In this document: piece by piece, positions 1 through 5,905 of the stretch
Layout of the letters: the number at the start of each line of letters is the position of its first letter
Position numbering within the stretch: position 1 is the first letter of the stretch
Assembly (NCBI GenBank): GCA_008638025.1
Contig: VTPF01000046.1
Location: 1-5,905, forward strand
Direction: 5' to 3'
DNA: 5,905 nucleotides
Source of the DNA: Pelagibacteraceae bacterium
GTDB taxonomy: Bacteria; Pseudomonadota; Alphaproteobacteria; Pelagibacterales; Pelagibacteraceae
The notes under the pieces: generated by a model
What the model was told of the DNA's origin: nothing
The model's input: only the letters and a program-made list of their open reading frames with translations
Database searches by the model: none
Position numbers and translations under genes: made by a program

Positions 1-1267
1 CTTAATTAAACTTCACCCGTCCGATATAGCTGAAGTAATTTCTAATTTACCTGAAAAAAGCCGTTTTGATCTTGTAGATTTAGAAGGATTCAATCTTAAC
101 CCTAATTCTTTCATAGAGCTAACCGATGAGCTCCAAAAAGAAATTTTAGAAAAACTTTCATCAAATAGGATTGTTAAAATTATAAACGCCTTAGAATCTG
201 ATAATGCGCTAAAAGTTGTTGAAAATTTATCAGAAGAAAAAAAGAACGATGTTTTAACAAAAATTCCAATTGAAGATAAATATGTTTTAGAGCAAACTTT
301 AAATACATACCCAGAAGATTCAGCCGCTAGAATTATGCAAAGAGAATTTGCAGCTGTACCACAAGGATGGTCGGTTGGGCAAACTATTGATTACTTGAGA
401 GAAACAAATGAACTACCAAAAGAGTTTTTAGAAATTTTTATAATTAATGATCTTAACATGCCAGTTGGTTCCGTCCCTTCCTCAAGGGTTTTAAGAACAC
501 CAAGGGAAATTAAAATGAACACTATAATGAATTCTAATAAATTTTTAATACCTGCTGAAATGGACCAGGAGCATGTTGCTTATAACTTTGAACAATATAA
601 TTTATTTTCAGCTGGAGTAGTCGATAAGAATAACCATTTAATAGGTATGATAACTGGAGATGACATTGTCACAGTTATTAAAGAAGAAGCTGAAGAGGAC
701 ACCTTAAGACTTGCTGGGGTTAGCGACGAAGAAATTTCTGATACAGCCTATAGTATAACAAAAAAAAGATTTATTTGGCTAACAATTAATTTACTTACAG
801 CCATACTAGCTTCCTCTGTCATAAGTTTATTTAATGCAAGTATTGAAAAAGTAGTAGCATTGGCAATCTTAATGCCGATAGTTGCATCGATGGGAGGTAA
901 TGCCGGAACGCAAACGTTGACTGTTACTGTAAGATTGCTAGCTACCAAAGAGCTTATCTCAAGCAATGTAAACAAAATTATATCAAAGGAATTTTTAGTA
1001 GGAATCTTTAACGGATTAATTTTTGCTGTGATTACTTCAGTTGCAATTTATTTTTGGTTTTTTGATCCAAGGCTTTCTTTATTAATAGCGGTAGCAATGA
1101 TCATTAATATGACAGTGGCAGGTTTGTTCGGTATTTTAATACCAATTACCTTAAATAAATTAAACATTGATCCAGCTATTGCTTCAAGCGTATTTGTAAC
1201 CACTGTTACTGATGTTTTTGGTTTTTTGTCCTTTTTAGGTTTGGCCAGCTTTATTTTGAATATTTAA
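1..1267 (+). CDS. mgtE: Magnesium channel/transporter MgtE, 5' end cut by window edge
   Basis: MgtE is an inner-membrane Mg2+ channel gated by its own cytosolic Mg2+-sensing domains. The frame is open from base 2 to the TAA at 1265-1267, giving 421 residues; the true start lies outside the window (ATG 335 is internal). Fragment residues 1-110 resemble the helical MgtE N domain (LHPSDIAEVI near residue 4, YPEDSAARIM before 112). Two CBS domains follow at about 118-175 and 178-230, with ITGDDIV near the end of the second, then a charged plug helix (about 222-241) and five membrane segments at about 257-276, 284-305, 330-352, 358-385 and 390-418. The family signature MGGNAGTQ sits at 297-304. 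D404 in TTVTDVFGF aligns with the pore aspartate D432 of the Thermus protein, so roughly 28 residues are probably missing. Any upstream Mg2+ riboswitch would be outside the window. The gene is visibly richer in G+C than its neighbours. Family assignment is secure; ion specificity is inferred. Confidence 0.95.
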   Translation, partial: LIKLHPSDIAEVISNLPEKSRFDLVDLEGFNLNPNSFIELTDELQKEILEKLSSNRIVKIINALESDNALKVVENLSEEKKNDVLTKIPIEDKYVLEQTLNTYPEDSAARIMQREFAAVPQGWSVGQTIDYLRETNELPKEFLEIFIINDLNMPVGSVPSSRVLRTPREIKMNTIMNSNKFLIPAEMDQEHVAYNFEQYNLFSAGVVDKNNHLIGMITGDDIVTVIKEEAEEDTLRLAGVSDEEISDTAYSITKKRFIWLTINLLTAILASSVISLFNASIEKVVALAILMPIVASMGGNAGTQTLTVTVRLLATKELISSNVNKIISKEFLVGIFNGLIFAVITSVAIYFWFFDPRLSLLIAVAMIINMTVAGLFGILIPITLNKLNIDPAIASSVFVTTVTDVFGFLSFLGLASFILNI

Positions 1268-1272
1268 ATATT
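1259..1272. repeat. 14-base perfect palindrome over the mgtE/panC convergent stops
   Basis: AATATTTAAATATT reads the same on both strands and is centred on the TTAA that supplies the TAA stops of both genes. It is followed by an 8-base inverted repeat (ATATTATC 1268-1275 with GATAATAT 1296-1303, 20-base loop). Both stems are pure or nearly pure A/T, and no U tract follows in the plus direction, so it is not a convincing intrinsic terminator. Confidence 0.6.
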
Positions 1273-2070
1273 ATCAATCAATCGAACGCTATCAAGATAA
1301 TATGCTATGAAAATATTTGTTTTTTTTGAAATTCTTTTAGATATTTTTAAGTTCGATAAGTTAATTAAATTTATATAGTCAATTTTAATTATTCCAACTT
1401 TTTTAAGTAAGTTTTTTATTTTTGAATTACTAAATTTTTTTAAGTAATTGTTCTTTTTATAATTCTTAATTGTTTTATATACTTTGCTCATAATTTTATG
1501 GGATTTAGTATTAATTAAAAGATTTCTAGATGATAAAGCAAAACCAAATTTAGATCTAATAGTATTACAGGGTACAATTTGTGATTTTAAATTATTAATT
1601 TGACAGAAATTCTTAATTATAAAATATTGCTGATAATCTTTTTTTCCCATAAAAACTTTAGAATTAGGAATTATTGATAAAAGTTTAGACATTACATCAA
1701 GCACTCCCTTAAAATGATTTTTTCTAAATTTATGCTCCATGATTTTATCAATTTTGGGATATATAACTTTTTTATTTTTCCAGTGATAAACTTCATCAAA
1801 GCTAGGTAAGAATAAGTAATCAACTTGTAATTTTTCGCATATTTTAAGATCTTGGCTTATTTTTTTTGGGTAGGTTAAGAAATCTTTCTTTTTATTAAAT
1901 TGTTTTGGATTAACAAATATACTTACAATGGTTATAGAACATTTTTTTTTGGATTTTTGAATTAAGGAAATGTGTCCCTCATGCAATGTTCCCATAGTAG
2001 GTACAAAGCCAACATTTTTATTATTGATTACTATTTGGTTAATAATATTAGATTTTTTTATAATTTTCAT
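1264..2070 (-). CDS. panC: Pantothenate synthetase (pantoate--beta-alanine ligase)
   Basis: PanC joins D-pantoate and beta-alanine using ATP, through a pantoyl-adenylate, as the last step of cytosolic vitamin B5 (CoA precursor) synthesis. The 268-residue protein is slightly shorter than the usual ~280. Visible motifs are PTMGTLHEGH at 24-33 (HIGH-like ATP site, H30 and H33), FVNPKQF at 52-58 (N54, Q57), NHFKGV at 118-123, MGKKDYQQ at 141-148 (K144, D145, Q148) and ALSSRN at 178-183 (S180, S181, R182). These match the substrate- and ATP-contacting residues known from the Mycobacterium enzyme. The start is fixed: an in-frame stop (2071-2073, reverse strand) directly precedes the ATG. No clear Shine-Dalgarno site is seen. 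The C-terminal third is very rich in Lys, Asn and Ile and diverged. G+C is the lowest in the window. The gene is divergent from galU and convergent with mgtE; no panB or panD is present here. Confidence 0.96.
   Translation of the reverse strand: MKIIKKSNIINQIVINNKNVGFVPTMGTLHEGHISLIQKSKKKCSITIVSIFVNPKQFNKKKDFLTYPKKISQDLKICEKLQVDYLFLPSFDEVYHWKNKKVIYPKIDKIMEHKFRKNHFKGVLDVMSKLLSIIPNSKVFMGKKDYQQYFIIKNFCQINNLKSQIVPCNTIRSKFGFALSSRNLLINTKSHKIMSKVYKTIKNYKKNNYLKKFSNSKIKNLLKKVGIIKIDYINLINLSNLKISKRISKKTNIFIAYYLDSVRLIDNI
2035..2064 (+). promoter_or_regulatory. Candidate promoter for galU (and the downstream run)
   Basis: A perfect TATAAT lies at 2059-2064, with TTGGTT at 2035-2040 as a weak -35 match (3 of 6) and an 18-base spacer. 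Transcription would begin near 2071 and give a leader of about 27 bases before the galU ATG. The elements lie inside the 5' end of panC on the opposite strand. Exact TATAAT matches occur by chance in such AT-rich DNA, so position is the main support. Confidence 0.35.
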
Positions 2071-2097
2071 TTATGACAAAGGTATTAATATCTAATT

Positions 2098-2904
2098 ATG
2101 ATTACTCAAGCAATTATACCATTAGCAGGACTTGGCACAAGAATGTTGCCCTTCAGCAAAGTCATCCCCAAAGAACTACTCCCTTTAGGAAATGTATCAA
2201 TTTTAGAAAGAATTTTATTAGAGTGCGAAGATGCCGGAATAAAAAAAATTTATTTAATCATATCTAAAAAAAAAGAAATAATTAAAAAGTATTTTCAAGA
2301 TGATTTGTTTCTTGAATCGAAAGTAAAGAATCAAAAATCATTAATTAAAAAACTAAATTTACTCAAAAAATTTAAAAAAAAAATAAAATTTATATATCAA
2401 GACACACCCAAAGGGCTTGGTGACGCTGTTTACAAGTGTAGAAAATTAATTAATTCTCAGCATTTTTTGTTAATCCTGCCAGACGATATTATTATTAATA
2501 AAAACTGCTCTAAACAATTAATCGATATTTATAAAAAAAAAATATCATCTGTTATTGCTGTTAAAAATGTTAAAAAAAATATGGTTAGTAGATATGGAAT
2601 TGCAGGATATGTTAAAAAAAAATCCAATGTGTTGAATATTAATTATTTAGTTGAAAAACCATCTCTAAAACTAGCCCCATCAACATTTGCAATTATCGGT
2701 AGATATATTTTAAATAAAACAATATTTAAATATTTAGCGAGTTCTAAAAAAGGTAAGTTGGGAGAAATTCAAATTACTGACGCTCTTAATAAAATGTTAA
2801 ATGATGGAGAAATTTTTAGCGGTTGTGTTTTTTCTGGAAAATACTTAGATTGCGGAACTTTGAATGGTTATGTTAAATCTCTCAAGTTAATAGGCGGTAG
2901 GTAA
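2098..2904 (+). CDS. galU: UTP--glucose-1-phosphate uridylyltransferase
   Basis: GalU forms UDP-glucose and pyrophosphate from UTP and glucose-1-phosphate in the cytosol, feeding surface polysaccharide synthesis. The 268-residue protein is shorter than the usual 290-300. It has the nucleotide-binding signature AGLGTRMLP at 10-18 followed by PKELLP at 24-29 (K25, E26), the TPKGLGDAV segment at 103-111, LPDD at 127-130 with the metal/substrate aspartates, VEKP at 185-188 (K187), GEIQITDA at 222-229 and YLDCGTLNGY near 249-258. The GLGDAV stretch has Asp where many GalU proteins have His. Residues 55-100 are strongly Lys-rich, encoded by long A runs (A9 at 2266-2274, A10 at 2374-2383), yet the frame is intact. 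The start is supported by an in-frame TAA at 2086-2088 with no other ATG between. An AAAGG at 2078-2082 is too far (15 bases) to be a convincing ribosome site. The stop overlaps the ugd start by one base. Confidence 0.95.
   Translation: MITQAIIPLAGLGTRMLPFSKVIPKELLPLGNVSILERILLECEDAGIKKIYLIISKKKEIIKKYFQDDLFLESKVKNQKSLIKKLNLLKKFKKKIKFIYQDTPKGLGDAVYKCRKLINSQHFLLILPDDIIINKNCSKQLIDIYKKKISSVIAVKNVKKNMVSRYGIAGYVKKKSNVLNINYLVEKPSLKLAPSTFAIIGRYILNKTIFKYLASSKKGKLGEIQITDALNKMLNDGEIFSGCVFSGKYLDCGTLNGYVKSLKLIGGR
2113..2140 (-). promoter_or_regulatory. Candidate promoter for panC
   Basis: Read on the minus strand there is an exact TATAAT (plus-strand ATTATA at 2113-2118), preceded by TTGTGC (plus-strand 2135-2140) as a weak -35 with a 16-base spacer. 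Transcription would start near 2106 and leave a ~36-base leader before the panC ATG. It lies inside galU codons for the conserved AIIPLAG segment, so the match may simply reflect coding constraint. Confidence 0.25.
2892..2897 (+). promoter_or_regulatory. Ribosome binding site for ugd inside galU
   Basis: AGGCGG (5 of 6 to AGGAGG) ends six bases before the ugd ATG at 2904 and is made by the last galU codons. It is the clearest Shine-Dalgarno-like site in the window; the other genes lack one. Together with the one-base TAATG stop/start overlap it points to coupled translation of galU and ugd and supports the chosen ugd start. Confidence 0.6.
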
Positions 2905-4217
2905 TGAATATATGTTTTATTGGCTCTGGATATGTAGGTCTAGTTTCTGGAGTGTTGTTTTCTGATTTTGGTAATTTAGTTTATTGTGTTGATAAAGACA
3001 AAAAAAAAATTGCAAACTTAGAAAATGGAAAAATCCCAATATATGAGCCAGGTCTTGAAGAATTAGTTATTAAAAACTTTAAAGCCAAAAAAATAAAATT
3101 TACTACAGATTTAATTAAATCCATTAGACAATCTCAAATAATATTTATTGCCGTTGGAACTCCAAGCTCAAAAGATGGCTCTTCGGCAGATTTATCTGGA
3201 GTATTCAATGTTGCTAGAATTATTTCTAAAAATATTAATTCATATAAAATTATTGTAACCAAATCTACGGTCCCATTAGGAACTGGTGATAAAATTGAAT
3301 CAATTTTAAAACTCAATAATAGTTCAAAAAAATTTGATGTAGTTTCAAATCCTGAATTTTTAAGAGAGGGAGATGCCATTAGAGATTTTAGATTTCCTGA
3401 CCGAGTTGTTATAGGCACCAACAATCCTGACAAAGTTATACCTATTATGAAATCTCTATATGCCCCCATAATTAACAAAGGAGCTAAATTTTTAGTTGTT
3501 GAAAGAAGAGCTGCTGAGTTAATAAAGTATGCTTCAAACGCATTTTTGGCGACAAAGATTACATTCATAAATGAAATTGCAAATTTATGTGAAAAAACAT
3601 CTATTAATATTGATGATATTGCACTTGGCATTGGCAGTGATGCAAGAATTGGATCTAGATTTTTAAGAGCAGGTCCTGCTTACGGAGGATCGTGTTTTCC
3701 AAAAGATACCAAGGCTTTAGTAAAGACTGCTAGGAATTTAAATATTGATCTTAGCTTGGTTAGCAATGTTATTAAATCTAATGATAAGAGAAGCTCTTTG
3801 ATTTTGTCTAAAATTTTAAAAATTTTAAAAAATAAAAAAAATCAAAAAATTGGTTTTTTGGGTGTCACATTTAAGGCTAATACTGATGACATGAGAGATT
3901 CCTCAAGTTTAAAAATTATTCCTGGTTTAATAAAAAATGGTTATAATGTTAGTTATTATGACCCTACAGGAAAAAAGGATATTTTTAATCAATATAACTC
4001 ATCATTAGAATATATAGATAACTTATCTGATTTAGTTACAAAATCTGATTTAGTTGTAATTCATACAGAGTGGGATGAATTTAAAAGTATCAACTTTATA
4101 GAATTAAAAAAAAATAAAAAATTAATTATTTTTGACTTACGAAATCTATATGATCCTAAAAGCTTTTTAAATAAAAAAATAAAATATTTTTCTATTGGTA
4201 GACCTTTTAATGTCTAA
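2904..4217 (+). CDS. ugd: UDP-glucose 6-dehydrogenase
   Basis: Ugd oxidises UDP-glucose to UDP-glucuronate with two NAD+ in the cytosol, using the product of the adjacent galU; UDP-glucuronate supplies capsule, exopolysaccharide or lipopolysaccharide sugars. The 437-residue length is typical. The N-terminal Rossmann domain opens with GSGYVGL at 7-13; YEPGLEEL follows, then AVGTPSS, KSTVPLGTG and NPEFLREG (149-156). The central helix and active site carry K208 and N212 (IKYASNAF) and GGSCFPKD at 261-268, with catalytic Cys264 and Asp268. The C-terminal UDP-binding domain has FLGVTFKANTDDMRDS at 318-333. All catalytic residues expected of the family are present. The gene begins on the last base of the galU stop and its end overlaps clpS by 8 bases. 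An A10 run lies at 3000-3009. A close relative acting on UDP-ManNAc is less likely given the galU partner. Confidence 0.95.
   Translation: MNICFIGSGYVGLVSGVLFSDFGNLVYCVDKDKKKIANLENGKIPIYEPGLEELVIKNFKAKKIKFTTDLIKSIRQSQIIFIAVGTPSSKDGSSADLSGVFNVARIISKNINSYKIIVTKSTVPLGTGDKIESILKLNNSSKKFDVVSNPEFLREGDAIRDFRFPDRVVIGTNNPDKVIPIMKSLYAPIINKGAKFLVVERRAAELIKYASNAFLATKITFINEIANLCEKTSINIDDIALGIGSDARIGSRFLRAGPAYGGSCFPKDTKALVKTARNLNIDLSLVSNVIKSNDKRSSLILSKILKILKNKKNQKIGFLGVTFKANTDDMRDSSSLKIIPGLIKNGYNVSYYDPTGKKDIFNQYNSSLEYIDNLSDLVTKSDLVVIHTEWDEFKSINFIELKKNKKLIIFDLRNLYDPKSFLNKKIKYFSIGRPFNV
3811..3828 (+). repeat. Two tandem 9-base units inside ugd
   Basis: The unit AAATTTTAA occurs twice back to back and gives the in-frame repeat ILKILK in a Lys-rich segment just before the C-terminal UDP-binding domain of Ugd. 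It is a whole number of codons, so the frame is kept. It probably arose by replication slippage in AT-rich DNA, and no function is implied. Confidence 0.5.
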
Positions 4218-4515
4218 GGAACTAACAAAATTAAAAAAGAGCAAATTATCTACAAAATTTAAAAATCCTAAATTTTATAATCTAATAATATTAAATGATG
4301 ATTTTACATCCATGGAGTTTGTTGTTAAAATTTTGATAATGTTTTTTAATTTATCATTGCAAAAGGCAACAGAAATCATGCTTAGTATACATAATCATGG
4401 TTCTGCTATTGTAGGCACATATCCTAAGGATATAGCTGAGACGTTAAGTTCAAAAGTAAATAATTATTCACTTCAAAATAACTATCCTTTAAAATCTATT
4501 ATTAAACCAAATTAG
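4210..4515 (+). CDS. clpS: ClpS, N-degron adaptor for ClpA
   Basis: ClpS binds N-terminal Phe, Leu, Trp or Tyr degrons and docks on the ClpA N domain to deliver such proteins to ClpAP. From ATG 4210 the protein has 101 residues: a Lys-rich flexible N-terminal tail (1-20), then the ClpS core. LNDDFTSMEF at 28-37 gives the amino-group-binding N29, D30 and D31 and the gatekeeper M35. KATEIMLSIHNHG (52-64) gives the pocket His61, and the family GVY-like turn reads GTY (69-71). A longer reading from TTG 4195 would add five residues, but ATG 4210 is preferred because it is a strong codon and reduces the overlap with ugd from 23 to 8 bases. No good Shine-Dalgarno is visible, so translation is probably coupled to ugd. 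It ends in TAG, the only non-TAA stop seen here, directly before clpA. Confidence 0.93.
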   Translation: MSKELTKLKKSKLSTKFKNPKFYNLIILNDDFTSMEFVVKILIMFFNLSLQKATEIMLSIHNHGSAIVGTYPKDIAETLSSKVNNYSLQNNYPLKSIIKPN

Positions 4516-5905
4516 ATGGCTACATTTACAAAAACATTAGAAAGCGCAATAACTAGAGCATTTAGAATTGCCTCAGAAAAAAATCATCAATACGTGACAT
4601 TGGAGCATTTATTATTTTCATTAGTTGAGGAGCCTGATGCTCTTAATGTAATGAAAGCATGTAGTGTAGATACTGATTTATTAAAAGAAAATTTAGAATA
4701 TTATATAGATAATGAGTTAGAGAATATTATTAATTCAGAAAAAGAAAGCGAACCACAACCAACTGCTGGCTTTCAAAGAGTAATTCAAAGATCAATTGTT
4801 TATGTTCAGTCTTCAGGCAAAAATGAAGTTACAGGTGCAAATATTTTAGTTTCTATATTTGCTGAAAGAGAAAGCCATGCAACTTATTTTTTACAAGAAC
4901 AGGAAGTTACTAGATATGATGTTGTTAATTTTATTTCTCACGGTATAACCAAAATTGATAATTTTACTTACACAGATAACTATTCCAACCCATCAAAATC
5001 TTCATCAACTAATAAAAAATCATCTTTAGAAACATACTGTAATAATTTAATTGAAAAAGCTAAATTAAACAAAATTGATACATTGATTGGAAGAGAAGAT
5101 GAGATCGTAAGAATGACACAAATTTTGTGCCGAAGAACCAAAAATAATCCTATTTTAGTTGGTGATCCGGGCGTTGGAAAAACTGCTATAGTAGAGGGAT
5201 TGGCCGTTAAAATTTATAAACTTCAAGTACCAGAAGTATTAAAAGATAGTGTTATTTATTCTTTGGATATGGGTATGTTGATTGCAGGAACAAGGTATAG
5301 AGGTGATTTTGAAGAAAGATTAAAATCTATTATTGATGAGGTACAAGCTAACAGTAATTTTATTTTATTTATTGACGAGATACACTCTTTAATAGGAACT
5401 GGTTCTACTTCGGGTAATTCTATGGATGCCGCTAATATGCTAAAACCAGTTTTGCAATCTGGTCAAATTAGATGCATAGGATCCACAACTTTTTCTGAAT
5501 ATAGACAGTATTTTGAAAAAGACAGAGCTTTACTAAGAAGATTTCAAAAAATTGATATCAATGAGCCAACTCTAGAAGAAGCATATAAAATTATGTATGG
5601 CTTAAAAAATAAATATGAAGATTTTCATAAAGTTAAATATTCTGACGAAGCAATCAAGGCTTCTGTTGACCTTTCAGATAAGTATATTGGTAATAAAAAA
5701 TTACCAGATAAATCCATTGATATTATAGATGAGTTAGGTTCATCAGAATCTTTAAAACCCAAACATTTAAGAAAATCTTTATTAACCGAAGAGGATATTG
5801 AAAAAATTGTTTCTAAAATGACAAAAATACCTGAAAAAAATATAAGTCTTAATGATAGAAATTATTTAAGAGATATTGATAAAAATTTAAAAAGATTAAT
5901 TTACG
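4516..5905 (+). CDS. clpA: ClpA, ATP-dependent unfoldase of ClpAP, 3' end cut by window edge
   Basis: ClpA is the Hsp100/AAA+ ring that unfolds substrates and feeds them to the ClpP peptidase. The frame runs open from ATG 4516 to the window end, giving 463 of about 750 residues. The N domain (about 1-143, double Clp repeat, including VQSSGKNEVTGANILV and DVVNFISHG) is the ClpS docking site. A Ser/Asn-rich linker spans about 150-170. The D1 ATPase shows IGREDE, Walker A GDPGVGKT at 216-223 (K222), the pore-loop region GTRYRGDFEERL, Walker B LFIDEIH at 284-290 (D287, E288), DAANMLKP, an arginine-finger pair R341/R342 in ALLRRFQK, and LPDKSIDIIDE in the sensor-2 region. The window ends just where D2 would begin, so the ClpP-docking loop is not visible. 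Similarity to Escherichia coli ClpA, rather than ClpB or ClpC, is clear from the N domain and the clpS neighbour. The start directly follows the clpS TAG, in the same frame. Confidence 0.96.
   Translation, partial: MATFTKTLESAITRAFRIASEKNHQYVTLEHLLFSLVEEPDALNVMKACSVDTDLLKENLEYYIDNELENIINSEKESEPQPTAGFQRVIQRSIVYVQSSGKNEVTGANILVSIFAERESHATYFLQEQEVTRYDVVNFISHGITKIDNFTYTDNYSNPSKSSSTNKKSSLETYCNNLIEKAKLNKIDTLIGREDEIVRMTQILCRRTKNNPILVGDPGVGKTAIVEGLAVKIYKLQVPEVLKDSVIYSLDMGMLIAGTRYRGDFEERLKSIIDEVQANSNFILFIDEIHSLIGTGSTSGNSMDAANMLKPVLQSGQIRCIGSTTFSEYRQYFEKDRALLRRFQKIDINEPTLEEAYKIMYGLKNKYEDFHKVKYSDEAIKASVDLSDKYIGNKKLPDKSIDIIDELGSSESLKPKHLRKSLLTEEDIEKIVSKMTKIPEKNISLNDRNYLRDIDKNLKRLIY

Noticed and set aside
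335..337. ATG 335 as the true mgtE start
   Set aside because: The frame stays open to the left edge and encodes recognisable MgtE N-domain sequence, so this Met is internal.
748..975. Minus-strand open frame opposite mgtE
   Set aside because: It is antisense to the conserved MgtE membrane region; its hydrophobic look comes from the complementary strand.
1259..1303. Bidirectional intrinsic terminator between mgtE and panC
   Set aside because: Stems are almost all A/T and no U tract follows in the plus direction, so thermodynamic support is poor.
2073..2267. 64-residue plus-strand open frame overlapping the start of galU
   Set aside because: It lies in another frame over the conserved GalU N terminus and has no recognisable domain; a shadow of galU.
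3134..3631. 165-residue minus-strand open frame opposite ugd
   Set aside because: It is antisense to conserved Ugd motifs, has no own start signal and no family resemblance.
4132..4154. TTGACT and TATGAT near the end of ugd as a clpS promoter
   Set aside because: The hexamers are good (5 of 6 each) but only 11 bases apart, too close for a standard sigma-70 promoter; no alternative partner at 16-18 bases was found.
4195..4209. TTG at 4195 as the clpS start
   Set aside because: It adds only five non-conserved residues, deepens the overlap with ugd, and has no ribosome site; ATG 4210 is more plausible.

Overview
The window is about 70-75% A+T and almost fully coding. It holds six protein genes, two of them cut by the window edges. 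I found no RNA gene, mobile element or CRISPR array, and no non-coding stretch longer than 27 bases. High A+T, tiny gaps, overlapping genes, Lys/Asn/Ile-rich proteins and alphaproteobacterial/proteobacterial gene families (ClpS plus ClpA, GalU plus UDP-glucose dehydrogenase) suggest a streamlined AT-rich alphaproteobacterium, such as the marine SAR11/Pelagibacterales type. That placement is inference from composition and gene content; no phylogenetic marker is present.

Layout: (1) 1-1267, plus strand, the C-terminal ~421 residues of the magnesium channel/transporter MgtE. (2) 1264-2070, minus strand, panC for pantothenate synthetase, convergent with mgtE; the two stop codons share the bases TTAA. 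(3) 2071-2097, a 27-base divergent gap with a plausible promoter on each strand, each lying mostly inside the opposite gene. (4) 2098-5905, plus strand, a gap-free run of galU, ugd, clpS and clpA (the last cut by the right edge just before its second ATPase domain).

Function: GalU makes UDP-glucose from glucose-1-phosphate and UTP, and Ugd oxidises it to UDP-glucuronate, so the first pair supplies sugar nucleotides for surface glycans. ClpS hands N-degron substrates to the ClpA unfoldase, which works with ClpP. The two pairs have no obvious biochemical link, but galU/ugd overlap by 1 base, ugd/clpS by 8, and clpS/clpA abut with no gap, so all four are probably cotranscribed.

All six genes belong to well-known families and I see no undescribed system. 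The points most worth a second look are the in-frame TAG-ATG junction between clpS and clpA, the compact divergent promoter region, the overlapping convergent stops inside a 14-base palindrome, the composition contrast between mgtE and its neighbours, and the many A9-A10 runs inside genes.
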